Shown in pieces: positions 18,560 to 27,598 of a DNA stretch of 64,000 bases. The position numbers and the translations under genes were made by a program. Positions within the stretch are counted from its first letter, which is position 1. The number at the start of each line of letters is the position of its first letter. Source of the stretch: Pseudomonas sp. MYb60 (GTDB lineage Bacteria; Pseudomonadota; Gammaproteobacteria; Pseudomonadales; Pseudomonadaceae); NCBI RefSeq assembly GCF_002979555.1, contig NZ_PCOZ01000003.1, positions 62,001 to 126,000 on the forward strand, read 5' to 3'. The notes beneath the pieces were generated by a model, which did not search any database, had not been told where the DNA came from, and saw nothing but the letters and a program-made list of their open reading frames with translations.

Positions 18560-19924
18560 ATGAGCACTTCCCCCACGCCCGACGGCGTGCTGAAACCCAC
18601 GTTGAGCGTGTTCGATGTAGTCGCCATCACCGTCTCCGCCGTGACGCCGGCCAGTTCCGTATTTGTCATCGCGCCATTCGCCATCCAGCAAGCCGGGAGC
18701 GGCGTGTTCCTGGCATTCGTGATGGCCGGCCTGCTTGCGCTGATGTTCGCGTTTTGCTACGCCGAACTGGGCCGCGCCCACAACAGCGCGGGCGGCGAAT
18801 ATGTGTACGCCAAGCGCGTGTTTGGCGGCATGGCGGGGTATGCCACGTTCCTGACGGTGCTGGTGATGTTGCTGTTTATCCCGCCGGTACTGGCCACGGG
18901 CGCCGCGACCTATTTGAACAACGCGCTGGGCACGGCATTCGATTCACAGACCGTCGCCCTGGTGATCGTGGTGTGCAGTTACGCCCTGGGCATCCTCAAT
19001 ATCAAGCTCAATGCCTGGATCACGGGCACTTGCCTGCTGCTGGAGGTCGCTGCACTGTTGGTGATTGTGGCCATCGGCTTTGGCAACCCGGTGCAACCGG
19101 TGAGCGTGCTGTTCCAACCGCAGATCGTCGAGAACGGCATGCTGCACCTGGCGCCCTGGGCACTGGTGATCGGTGCGGTGGGCATCGGGTTGTTTTCCTA
19201 CAACGGCTACGGCCCCGCCGTATTGCTGGCCGAAGACATGAAGTGCGGCGGCAAAGGCGTGCACAAGGCGGTGCTGTGGTCTCTGGGGCTGGTGGTGGTG
19301 ATCGAACTGGTGCCCATCACCGCGCTGTTGATCGGTGCACCTTCGCTCAGCGCAATGATCAGCAGCCCCGACCCCATCGGCTATCTGCTGAGCAGCCACG
19401 GCAATGAAACCCTGTCACGGCTGGTCAGCGCGGGGATCTTCCTCTCGGTGTTCAATGCCATCGTCGCCATCGTGATCCAGATCGGCCGCGTGGTCTTCAG
19501 CAGCGGCCGCGATGCCCTGTGGACGCCGACCATCAACAAGCTGTTTACCCGTATCCACCCGCGCTGGGATTCGCCGTGGCTGGCCACGCTGTTCCTGGCG
19601 ATTCCCTCGGCGCTGCTGAGTTTCAGCTCCAACCTGGCGGACCTCACCTCGTTCAGCGTGCTGCTGATCATGCTGGTGTACCTGGCCGTGGCGCTGAGCG
19701 CGCTGATGAGCCGCGTGCTGCTGCATGACCGCGCCCATCCCTATCGCATGCCGTTGTGGCCGTTGCCAGCAGTGCTGGCGGTGCTGGGGGCGGGGTATCT
19801 GCTGGTCACCCTGGTCGTGGCCGCGTCGGTGCGGGACATCATGATCATCATCGGCTTGCTGGCATTGTCGGTGATTCTGTATTGCATCAGCGGCCGGTCG
19901 AGTCCGGTCTTTCAGAAATTGTAA
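18560..19924 (+). CDS. APC family amino acid/amine permease
   Basis: This is an inner-membrane protein of about 454 residues with some 12 hydrophobic helices. The APC-family opening SVFDVVAITVSAVTPASSVFV, FCYAELGRAHNSAGGEYVYAKR and GLFSYNGYGPAVLLAEDMK match amino acid-polyamine permeases. It would import an amino acid, peptide or amine with a cation. AGAGGATAACGAT precedes ATG 18560. The peptidase gene begins 9 bases after its stop, so uptake and hydrolysis appear coupled. Confidence 0.88.
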   Translation: MSTSPTPDGVLKPTLSVFDVVAITVSAVTPASSVFVIAPFAIQQAGSGVFLAFVMAGLLALMFAFCYAELGRAHNSAGGEYVYAKRVFGGMAGYATFLTVLVMLLFIPPVLATGAATYLNNALGTAFDSQTVALVIVVCSYALGILNIKLNAWITGTCLLLEVAALLVIVAIGFGNPVQPVSVLFQPQIVENGMLHLAPWALVIGAVGIGLFSYNGYGPAVLLAEDMKCGGKGVHKAVLWSLGLVVVIELVPITALLIGAPSLSAMISSPDPIGYLLSSHGNETLSRLVSAGIFLSVFNAIVAIVIQIGRVVFSSGRDALWTPTINKLFTRIHPRWDSPWLATLFLAIPSALLSFSSNLADLTSFSVLLIMLVYLAVALSALMSRVLLHDRAHPYRMPLWPLPAVLAVLGAGYLLVTLVVAASVRDIMIIIGLLALSVILYCISGRSSPVFQKL

Positions 19925-19933
19925 GGAGTGGTT

Positions 19934-21031
19934 ATGCGCGCACGTCACATCGGTATCACCTTGGGGCTCGGTACGCCTGGCGAACTGAACGCAATCACCG
20001 ACGTGCCTGGCGTACGGGTGGGTCACAGCACCCTCAAGACCCGTATCGACGGCAAACAGGTGCGCACCGGCGTCACCGTGATCCAGCCCAGGGCCGGTGA
20101 GGCCCGCCAGCAACCCTGCTTTGCCGGGTACCACGTGCTCAACGGCAATGGCGATGCGACCGGCCTTGAATGGATCAGCGAAGCCGGTCTGTTGACCACA
20201 CCGCTGGCCATCACCAACACCCACAGCATCGGGATCGTGCGCGACACGTTGATTGCCCTGGAGCGCGAGCGCCTGCAAGACCCCGCCGTGTACTGGTGCA
20301 TGCCGGTGGTGATGGAGACGTATGATGGTTTGCTCAATGACATCTGGGGCCAGCATGTCGGGCCCGAACAGGTGCGCGACGCCATCGACCGGGCCGAAGG
20401 CGGGCCCGTGCAGGAGGGCTCGGTAGGCGGTGGCACCGGCATGATCTGTCACGAATTCAAAGGCGGCATTGGCAGCGCGTCGCGGCGCTTACCGGCGGAG
20501 CAGGGCGGCTGGACGGTGGGCGTACTGGTGCAGGCCAACCATGGCAAGCGGCAGGAGCTGCGGGTGGATGGTTATCCGGTGGGCCGTCAGTTGCTGGACA
20601 TCCCGTCGCCGTTCGCCGAGCGCGGGACGCCGGGCATGGGTTCGATCGTGGTGATCCTGGCCACAGACGCGCCGTTGTTGCCGCACCAGTGCCAGCGCCT
20701 GGCGCAACGGGCGTCCATCGGCATCGCGCGTACCGGTGGCGGGACTGAGGACTCAAGCGGAGATCTGTTCCTGGCGTTCGCCACCGGCAACCGCGATCTG
20801 CCGCCTGCCGACTACGCGCGCAAGGACCTGCCGTTGAGCAGCCAGTTGGACATGGTCAACAACGACCACATCTCGCCACTGTTCTGTGCGGCGGCGGAGG
20901 CGGTGGAGGAGGCGATCATCAATGCCATCCTGGCGGGTGAGGACATGACCACGGATGATGGCCTGCTCGTGCCTGGCTTGAAGGGTGACGTCTTGCTGGG
21001 CGCGTTGGCCAGGACCGGCTGGGCCGGATAG
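19934..21031 (+). CDS. P1 family (DmpA/BapA-like) self-cleaving aminopeptidase
   Basis: The 365-residue protein belongs to the DmpA family of N-terminal-nucleophile hydrolases. Motifs include EGSVGGGTGMICHEFKGG and MGSIVVILATDAPLLPHQ. In DmpA and BapA the chain cuts itself before the catalytic serine of the second motif, which here is Ser237, giving alpha and beta subunits. Known members cleave N-terminal residues of beta-peptides, D-amino acid amides or short peptides. The adjacent permease suggests the substrate is taken up first. AAGGAG lies before ATG 19934. Confidence 0.9.
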   Translation: MRARHIGITLGLGTPGELNAITDVPGVRVGHSTLKTRIDGKQVRTGVTVIQPRAGEARQQPCFAGYHVLNGNGDATGLEWISEAGLLTTPLAITNTHSIGIVRDTLIALERERLQDPAVYWCMPVVMETYDGLLNDIWGQHVGPEQVRDAIDRAEGGPVQEGSVGGGTGMICHEFKGGIGSASRRLPAEQGGWTVGVLVQANHGKRQELRVDGYPVGRQLLDIPSPFAERGTPGMGSIVVILATDAPLLPHQCQRLAQRASIGIARTGGGTEDSSGDLFLAFATGNRDLPPADYARKDLPLSSQLDMVNNDHISPLFCAAAEAVEEAIINAILAGEDMTTDDGLLVPGLKGDVLLGALARTGWAG

Positions 21032-21058
21032 GCGCCGGTCCGGCCAGCGCCTGGCGGA

Positions 21059-21283
21059 TCAATCTTCCTTGCGCACGGTGGCTACGTCGTCAGCCTTGAC
21101 GCGCACGCGTTTGCCGGCGATATCGGTGAATTCGTAGAAGCCATCGGCGGTCTGGGTCTTGGGGGAATCCTTGGTCAAATACTGTGTACCGTTTTGCAGC
21201 GTGACCACGGTTTGCGTTGCGCAACCGGCCAATGCCAGGAACGTGAGTGCAACCAGCGGCAGCCCCAAATTCTTCATGTTCAT
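21059..21283 (-). CDS. YgdI/YgdR-type small lipoprotein
   Basis: This 74-residue protein has a lipoprotein signal peptide with the lipobox LALAGC (cysteine 21) and a DUF903-like SH3 fold (TLQNGTQYLTKDSPKTQT, then KRVRVKADDVATV). It should be anchored in a membrane by the modified cysteine. The start is placed at 21283 after AAGGTAAGGG; ATG 21277 is also possible. Its function is unknown, as for the family. It stands alone, convergent with the peptidase gene. Confidence 0.88.
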   Translation of the reverse strand: MNMKNLGLPLVALTFLALAGCATQTVVTLQNGTQYLTKDSPKTQTADGFYEFTDIAGKRVRVKADDVATVRKED

Positions 21284-21470
21284 AACCCTTACCTTTAACC
21301 TTGAAAAGTCCCACGCCATGGGCCGCGGGTAGCAAATTTTACGTCATCGACTCCCCCATCTGATCACTTTTATGCAAAAAGTTGCGGATGCCATTTATCT
21401 ATTACTGATTGCAACAAGCCATGAGCGACGGCACTCTGTATGCATAACCAGTATTTGAACAATGCGCGCC

Positions 21471-23120
21471 ATGGCCAATCCCCTCGACGACCCGCTCTAT
21501 TACCTGCATAACTTCCGCCAGGTCCTGCTCTGGCTGGGGCAGCGCTATGCCGATCTGCTGGCCCCTGACGAAGCGCATTTCATTCAGCAATTCGACAGGT
21601 TGCCCGAAGCCTCCCAAGCACTGCTGGTGCGCATGGTGATGCGCAAAGGCATGCATTTTCGTGCGGGCAAGCTCAACTACCTGGAGATCGGCTGCCCCCA
21701 CGCCGCCGCCACGCCCCTGCTCGAGCAGGGCTGGGTCGATGACCAAGCCCTGCTGGCTTTTGGTGAACTGTTCCACCTGCTGCAGAAAGGCGAGGTCCTC
21801 ACGGCGTTCAAACCCTGGATCGATCAGCCCAAGGGCAAGAAGGCAGACTGGCTCGAAGGGCTGACAGGGCAGTTCAGCGACAGCCGCAGCTTCGCCCAGT
21901 GGTGCCCTGAACTGGCCGACCGCCTTTACAGCCTCACCGTGATGGAACTGTGCGACCGCCTGCGCCTGCTGTTTTTCGGCAACCTGCACCAGGACTGGTC
22001 CGAGTTCGTGTTGGCCGACCTGGGTATCTACACCTACGAAAAAGTCGAGTTCTGCGCGGAATCCCGGGGGTTGCGCAGCCGCGATGACGTGCATGGATTC
22101 CTGTTCCTGCACCAGTGCCAGCAAGGATTTGAAGCGGGAGAGCCGCTGGAAGCGGTGTTGGCGCAGGTCGCCAGCCTGCAGACCGATAACCCGTGGCTGG
22201 AAAAACGCCGCGCCAAGCTGTCGTTCCAGATCGGCCAGTACTGCGAGCGCAGTGCCGAGCTGGGGTTGGCGGCACGGATTTATCGCGATTGCGCCTATCC
22301 GGGCGCTCGCGCGCGGTTGATCCGGGTGCTGGAGCGCCAGGAGGATTACGCCCAGGCGATGGCCTTGGCCAGTACGGCGCAGCAGCAACCCGAAAGCGCC
22401 GCCGAGCAACAGCACCTGCTGCGTGTAGTGCCCCGATTGCGGCGCAAACTGGGCGAGCCGGCGTTGCCCAAGGCCAAGCCGCGTGCGGTCACGCGCCTGG
22501 ACCTGGCCCTCGCGGTGCCGGAACCGCTGATGTCGGTGGAGTATTGCGTGCAGGCCCATCTCAGCGAGCCGGATGGGCCGGTGCACTACGTGGAAAACGG
22601 CCTGATCAACTCGTTGTTCGGCCTGCTGTGCTGGGACGTGATCTTCGCGCCGCTGCCGGGGTCGTTCTTCCACCCGTTTCAGCGCGGGCCGGCGGACCTG
22701 CACAGTGAAGACTTCCATCAGCGGCGCGCACCGCTGTTTGCCGCGTGTTTTGCGCAACTGCAGGATGAGCGCTACAAAACCACCATCCGCCAGCGTTATG
22801 TCGACAAGTGGGGCATTCAGTCGCCGTTCGTGTTCTGGAACCTGCTCGGTGAAGACTTGCTGGAGCAAGCCCTGGAATGCCTGCCCGCCGAGCATCTGCG
22901 CTACTGGTTTGAACGGCTGCTGACGGATATCCGTGCCAACCGCACTGGCATGCCGGACCTGATCCAGTTCTGGCCGGCGCAAAAGTCCTACCGCATGATC
23001 GAAGTGAAGGGCCCCGGCGACCGTCTTCAGGACAACCAACTGCGCTGGCTGGAGTTCTGCGGCGAATACCAGATGCCGGTCACCGTCTGCTACGTGCGCT
23101 GGGCGGAGCAGTCGGCTTGA
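21471..23120 (+). CDS. VRR-NUC domain nuclease, bacterial FAN1-like
   Basis: The protein of about 549 residues has a helical N-terminal and TPR-like middle part and a C-terminal VRR-NUC nuclease domain. GMPDLI puts the aspartate at residue 496, and EVKG puts the catalytic Glu-x-Lys at 511-513, before GDRLQDNQLRWLEF. Pseudomonas aeruginosa FAN1, of similar length, cuts 5' flaps and acts on interstrand crosslinks. The start could also be 21462; no clear ribosome binding site favours one. The stop overlaps the start of the helicase gene, so nuclease and helicase are made together and probably act in one repair pathway. Confidence 0.9.
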   Translation: MANPLDDPLYYLHNFRQVLLWLGQRYADLLAPDEAHFIQQFDRLPEASQALLVRMVMRKGMHFRAGKLNYLEIGCPHAAATPLLEQGWVDDQALLAFGELFHLLQKGEVLTAFKPWIDQPKGKKADWLEGLTGQFSDSRSFAQWCPELADRLYSLTVMELCDRLRLLFFGNLHQDWSEFVLADLGIYTYEKVEFCAESRGLRSRDDVHGFLFLHQCQQGFEAGEPLEAVLAQVASLQTDNPWLEKRRAKLSFQIGQYCERSAELGLAARIYRDCAYPGARARLIRVLERQEDYAQAMALASTAQQQPESAAEQQHLLRVVPRLRRKLGEPALPKAKPRAVTRLDLALAVPEPLMSVEYCVQAHLSEPDGPVHYVENGLINSLFGLLCWDVIFAPLPGSFFHPFQRGPADLHSEDFHQRRAPLFAACFAQLQDERYKTTIRQRYVDKWGIQSPFVFWNLLGEDLLEQALECLPAEHLRYWFERLLTDIRANRTGMPDLIQFWPAQKSYRMIEVKGPGDRLQDNQLRWLEFCGEYQMPVTVCYVRWAEQSA

Positions 23121-25372
23121 GCTACAGCGTGGCCGTGCGGGCGCTGTGTGAGTTCACGGCAAAGGTCGGCGACCTGGACTTGCGCTTTACGCCGTCACCC
23201 AGTGCGCAGGAGGGCATCGTCGGTCATCGTACCGTGGCCTCGCGGCGCAACCAGCATTACCAGAACGAAGTGGCGCTGGAAGGCGAGTACCAGCAACTCA
23301 AGGTGCGGGGCAGGGCGGACGGCTACGATCCGGATGCCAATCGCCTGGAAGAGGTCAAAACCTACCGTGGCGACCTCGACGCCCAGCCGGCCAACCACCG
23401 GCAATTGCACTGGGCCCAGGTCAAGGTCTACGGCTGGCTGATGTGCCAAAAGCTTGGGCTGGGTGAGATCGACCTGGCGTTGGTGTATTTCGATATCGTC
23501 GGCGAGGGGGAGACCCTGTTGAATCAACGCTTCCAGGCGCACGTGCTGGAAGCGTTCTTCAACCAGCAATGCGCGTTGTTTCTGGACTGGGCCCGGCAGG
23601 AGATGCAACACCGCCAGGCCCGCAACACGGCGGCGCACACCCTGGCGTTCCCCCATGCCGGTTTCCGCACCGGTCAGCGGGCGTTGGCGGAAACGGTCTA
23701 CAAGGCGGTCAGCACCGGCCGCTGCCTGATGGCCCAGGCGCCTACGGGCATCGGCAAGACCATCGGCACCCTTTTTCCACTGCTCAAGGCGCTGGCGCCT
23801 CAGCAGTTGGACAAGGTGTTTTTTCTCACGGCCAAGACGCCGGGGCGCAAGCTCGCCCTCGATGCGGCCCAGGTGCTGCATGCCCACAGCCCCGACTTGC
23901 CGTTGCGCGTGTTGGAGCTGGTGGCACGGGACAAAGCCTGCGAGCACCTGGACAAGGCCTGCCACGGTGAATCGTGCCCGCTGGCCAAGGGCTTTTATGA
24001 CCGTCTGCCCGCCGCGCGTATCGCTGCCTCCACCGTGCAGATGCTCGACCAGCGCAACCTGCGGGAGGTGGCCCTGGCCCACGATGTCTGCCCGTATTAC
24101 CTCAGCCAGGAGATGGCGCGCTGGGCCGACCTGGTGGTCGCCGATTACAATTATTATTTCGACTTTGGCGCCATGCTGTTCGGCCTGGCCCAGCTCAACC
24201 AGTGGCGCGCCGCTGTGCTGGTGGACGAAGCCCACAACCTGGTGGAGCGCGGCCGCGCCATGTACAGCGCCAGCCTCGACCAATACAGCCTCAAGACCTT
24301 GCGTGACACGGCACCCGAACCGCTGAAGAAATCCTTGCAGCGTCTGAACCGAGAATGGAATGCCCTGCACAAGGACCAGGTCGCGCTGTACCAGGCCTAT
24401 GCCGCCCGCCCGGAAAAACTTCTGAACGCATTGAGTCTGTGCGTCAGCGCCATGGGCGAGTACTTCAATGAGCATCCGGAATCCCTGAGCGGCGACCTGC
24501 AAGCCTTCTACTTCGAGGTGCTGCAGTTCGCCAAGGTGGCCGAGTTGTTCAATGAGCAGTTCATCTTTGATATCAGCAAGCGCCAGCTCAGTGGCAAGCG
24601 CAGCAGTTCCACCCTGTGCCTGCGCAACGTGGTGCCCGCCGAGTTCCTGCGCCCCCGGTTGACCGCTGCGCGCAGCAGCGTGCTGTTTTCCGCCACCTTG
24701 AGCCCGCGTCATTACTACGCCGATTTGCTCGGGCTGCCCGCCGATACTGCGTGGATCGATGTGGAGTCGCCGTTCAAGGCCGAGCAACTGCAGGTGCGCA
24801 TCGTCGACGAAATCTCCACCCGCTTCGTGCACCGCCAGGCGTCGCTGGAACCCATCGTTGCGTTGATCGCCGGGCAGTTCGCCCGGCAACCGGGCAACTA
24901 CCTGGCGTTTTTCTCCAGTTTTGACTACCAGCAGCAGGTGGCGCAGTTGCTCGCCGAGCGGCATCCGCAGATCCCGCGCTGGCAGCAGTCGCGCGGGATG
25001 GCCGAGGCCGAACGCCAGGGCTTTCTCGACCAATTCACCGAGCACAGCCAGGGCATCGGCTTTGCCGTGCTGGGCGGCGCGTTCGGCGAGGGCATCGACT
25101 TACCGGGCGCGCGCTTGATCGGCGCGTTTATCGCCACGCTCGGTTTGCCGCAACTGAACCCGGTCAACGAACAGATGAAAGTGCGCATGGGCACGCTTTT
25201 CGGCGCCGGTCATGACTACACCTATCTCTACCCCGGTATCCAGAAAGTCGTGCAGGCGGCGGGGCGGGTGATCCGCAGCCAACAGGACCGGGGCGTGGTG
25301 ATGCTGATCGATGACCGCTTCGGTGAGGCGCGGGTGCGTCAGCTGTTGCCGCGTTGGTGGGTGGTGGATTGA
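23117..25372 (+). CDS. XPD/DinG-like iron-sulfur helicase with N-terminal PD-(D/E)XK-like domain
   Basis: The 751-residue protein begins at a TTG overlapping the nuclease stop (TTGA). Residues 50-150 resemble a PD-(D/E)XK nuclease core (GRADGY with Asp68, EVK at 79-81). The helicase part has Walker A PTGIGKT (lysine 214), DEAH (from residue 370), GAFGEGID and QAAGRVIRS. Four cysteines at 275, 282, 287 and 325 are placed as in the 4Fe-4S domain of XPD-type 5'-3' helicases. Together with the VRR-NUC protein this suggests a crosslink or branched-DNA repair unit. Whether the N-terminal domain cuts DNA is not known. Confidence 0.9.
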   Translation: MSYSVAVRALCEFTAKVGDLDLRFTPSPSAQEGIVGHRTVASRRNQHYQNEVALEGEYQQLKVRGRADGYDPDANRLEEVKTYRGDLDAQPANHRQLHWAQVKVYGWLMCQKLGLGEIDLALVYFDIVGEGETLLNQRFQAHVLEAFFNQQCALFLDWARQEMQHRQARNTAAHTLAFPHAGFRTGQRALAETVYKAVSTGRCLMAQAPTGIGKTIGTLFPLLKALAPQQLDKVFFLTAKTPGRKLALDAAQVLHAHSPDLPLRVLELVARDKACEHLDKACHGESCPLAKGFYDRLPAARIAASTVQMLDQRNLREVALAHDVCPYYLSQEMARWADLVVADYNYYFDFGAMLFGLAQLNQWRAAVLVDEAHNLVERGRAMYSASLDQYSLKTLRDTAPEPLKKSLQRLNREWNALHKDQVALYQAYAARPEKLLNALSLCVSAMGEYFNEHPESLSGDLQAFYFEVLQFAKVAELFNEQFIFDISKRQLSGKRSSSTLCLRNVVPAEFLRPRLTAARSSVLFSATLSPRHYYADLLGLPADTAWIDVESPFKAEQLQVRIVDEISTRFVHRQASLEPIVALIAGQFARQPGNYLAFFSSFDYQQQVAQLLAERHPQIPRWQQSRGMAEAERQGFLDQFTEHSQGIGFAVLGGAFGEGIDLPGARLIGAFIATLGLPQLNPVNEQMKVRMGTLFGAGHDYTYLYPGIQKVVQAAGRVIRSQQDRGVVMLIDDRFGEARVRQLLPRWWVVD

Positions 25373-25451
25373 GTTATTCCCGCCATCAATGATGCTGGCG
25401 CCAGCGCGGGCCTTGTTGCAGGCTGCGCAAAACCTTGAACAAGGCCATGCC

Positions 25452-26381
25452 ATGAGCCAGCAGATTATCCCGGTCAACGGTATTGAATTGTGCGTACACA
25501 TCGAAGGCCCCGAGCAGGGCGAGCCGATCTGGTTGTTGCACGGCTTCCCTGAATGCTGGCACTCCTGGCGCGAGCAGATTCCTGCGCTGGTGGCAGCAGG
25601 CTATCGGGTATTCGCGCCGGAGATGCGCGGATATGGCGCGTCGAGTTCACCGGCTGAGATCAGCGACTACGATCTACTCACGCTGTGCGGCGATATCCAG
25701 CAGGCCATGGACTATTTTGGTCATACGCAGGTGGTGATGGTCGGCCATGACTGGGGCGCCGTGGTGGCCTGGCACCTGGCGTTGCTTGAACCCGAACGCG
25801 TCCGCCGTTTGATCACGATGTCGGTACCGTTTGCCGGGCGCGCCCGTCGGCCGGTGATCGAGATCCTGCGCGAGCTGTACGCCGAGCGTTTCAACTACAT
25901 CCTCTACTTCCAGGCGCCCGGTGTGGCTGAGCAGGAATTGGATGCGGATATCGAGCGCACGCTGCGGTTTTTCATGCAGGCGCAGGATGTGTTCCTGCAG
26001 ACGAAACCGGCCACTGCACGGTTGCTCGAGGGTGTTGCAGAACCCGACGCCTTGCCGGCGTGGTGCACACGCAAGGACCTCGACGTTTACGTGCAAAGCT
26101 TTGCGGAACACGGTTTTCGCGGTGCATTGAACTGGTATCGCAATTTTGAGCGCAACTGGCACAGCACCGAATGCCTCAGTGGCCGACAGGTGCTGCAACC
26201 CACGCTGTTCCTGATTGGCGACCGCGACCCGGTCGGTGTCTTCGAAGCCCATACCCTCAAGCGCATGCCCGAGACGGTGCCGAATCTTGAACAGCAGGTG
26301 CTGGCCAACTGCGGCCACTGGATCCAGAACGAACAGTCCCGGCAGGTCAACCGCCTGATCCTCGCGTTCCTGTCACATTGA
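25452..26381 (+). CDS. alpha/beta hydrolase, epoxide hydrolase-like
   Basis: The 309-residue protein has the oxyanion motif HGFPECWHSW and the nucleophile elbow GHDWGA, with aspartate 100 as nucleophile. A late acid follows (IGDRDPVG), and the catalytic histidine lies in NCGHWIQ. An aspartate nucleophile with an HGxP motif points to soluble epoxide hydrolase or haloalkane dehalogenase-like chemistry rather than an esterase. ATG 25452 follows CAAGGCCATGCC. It lies 79 bases after the helicase gene on the same strand but is probably functionally separate. REP repeats follow it. Confidence 0.85.
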   Translation: MSQQIIPVNGIELCVHIEGPEQGEPIWLLHGFPECWHSWREQIPALVAAGYRVFAPEMRGYGASSSPAEISDYDLLTLCGDIQQAMDYFGHTQVVMVGHDWGAVVAWHLALLEPERVRRLITMSVPFAGRARRPVIEILRELYAERFNYILYFQAPGVAEQELDADIERTLRFFMQAQDVFLQTKPATARLLEGVAEPDALPAWCTRKDLDVYVQSFAEHGFRGALNWYRNFERNWHSTECLSGRQVLQPTLFLIGDRDPVGVFEAHTLKRMPETVPNLEQQVLANCGHWIQNEQSRQVNRLILAFLSH

Positions 26382-26428
26382 AGACCCCATCGGTGGGCAG
26401 CGGTCAGTACCTCATTGACTGACCCACC

Positions 26429-26597
26429 GCCATCGGGGGCAAGCCCCCTCCCACAGGTTTACCGGGCAGTGTCATCTGGATCGGGTTGGCGCGGTCCAAT
26501 GTGGGAGGGGGCAAGCCCCCTCCCACAGGTTTACCGGGCAGTGTCATCTGGATTCGGGTTGGCGCGGTCCAATGTGGGAGGGGGCTTGCCCCCGATA
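26429..26597. repeat. REP cluster with a tandem 72-73 bp unit
   Basis: Three palindromic cores of the GGGGGCAAGCCCCCTCCC type occur with their GGGGGC motifs at 26435, 26507 and 26580. The spacer between cores (CACAGGTTTACCGGGCAGTG onward) is repeated almost exactly, so the period is 72 then 73 bases with one inserted T. The outer two cores are in inverted orientation, as in a REPIN. It lies between two converging genes. Confidence 0.88.
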
Positions 26598-26645
26598 GCG
26601 GCGTGTCCGTCAGTACATCGATACAGACTTATCCCCCTGTGTGGC

Positions 26646-27596
26646 TCAAACCACTTCGAGGTACGAGCTGTGGATGGCCCGCGCCAGTTCGCGCACGGTG
26701 TCGATGAACTCGGTCAGGCGGCTGTGCAGGCCGGCTTCGAGGATTTCGTCGATGCCGGTGTAGCGCAGCCGCGCCTCGAACTCTGCCGCGAGGCGCTGAG
26801 CCGTTCGCCCATAGCTGCCGGGCAGGTCCGCGAGGATATGGCTCAATTCCTCGATACAGGCGTGCAGCGAGCGCGGGACGTCGCTGCGCAACAGCAACAG
26901 CTCTGACACCGAGCGTGCATTCAGCGCATTCGGGTACAGCTCGGTGTAGGCCTCGAACGACGACAACGCGCGCAACAGGGCGCTCCACTGGTAATAGCCA
27001 CGTGCCGACAGGTCGCTGACCTCTTCCGATTCCTCGCCGAACATCTCGTAGCGCGCATCCAGCAGGCGCAAGGTGTTGTCCGCGCGCTCGACAAAGGTGC
27101 CCAGGCGAATGAACCGATAGGCGTCATTGCGCATGATGGTCCCGGATGTCGCCCCACGAAACAGGTGTGAGCGCTGCTTGACCCAGTCACAAAAGTGGCT
27201 GATGCCGTGCCGCGCCAGTCCTCCGGCGGCGATGCTGCGCATTTCCAGCCAGGTGGCGTTGAGGTTTTCCCACATGTCGGCGGTGATGCGGCCGCGCACC
27301 GCATGGGCATTGCCTCGCGCGGCACGCAGGCAGTTATAGATGCTGGCGGGGTTTTCTTCGTCAAGGGCGAAGAAGTGCAGCATGCGTTCGGCGTCCAGTT
27401 GCGAGTGCCGTTCCAGGTAGCTGTCCAGGGTGCCGCTGCTGAGCAACGACATCGCCAGTTCGTCCAGCCCGTCGCTGCGCCCGGCCTGGGGCATCAGCGA
27501 CAGCGAATAACTCACCTCGAGCATGCGCGCCAGGTTCTCGGCGCGCTCCAGGTAACGGGACATCCAATACAGATCTGCGGCGGTTCTACTCAACAT
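26646..27596 (-). CDS. alpha-E domain protein (DUF403)
   Basis: This 316-residue mainly helical cytoplasmic protein begins MLSRTAADLYWMSRYLERAEN and has repeated ERADNTLRLLDAR and WSALLRALSSFEAY segments, which mark the alpha-E family. It sits 2 bases after the ATP-grasp gene in the same operon; GAGGACTGAGC provides its ribosome binding site. Alpha-E and circularly permuted ATP-grasp genes are usually joined by a transglutaminase-like gene in a predicted peptide-ligating system. That third gene is not seen here. The chemistry is not established. Confidence 0.9.
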   Translation of the reverse strand: MLSRTAADLYWMSRYLERAENLARMLEVSYSLSLMPQAGRSDGLDELAMSLLSSGTLDSYLERHSQLDAERMLHFFALDEENPASIYNCLRAARGNAHAVRGRITADMWENLNATWLEMRSIAAGGLARHGISHFCDWVKQRSHLFRGATSGTIMRNDAYRFIRLGTFVERADNTLRLLDARYEMFGEESEEVSDLSARGYYQWSALLRALSSFEAYTELYPNALNARSVSELLLLRSDVPRSLHACIEELSHILADLPGSYGRTAQRLAAEFEARLRYTGIDEILEAGLHSRLTEFIDTVRELARAIHSSYLEVV

Positions 27597-27598
27597 GC

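Noticed and set aside
23195..25045. 616-residue open frame on the minus strand
   Set aside because: It is antisense to the helicase gene with no recognisable domain.
26382..26645. Possible small ORFs across the REP cluster
   Set aside because: The open frames simply translate the repeated REP units and have no ribosome binding site.
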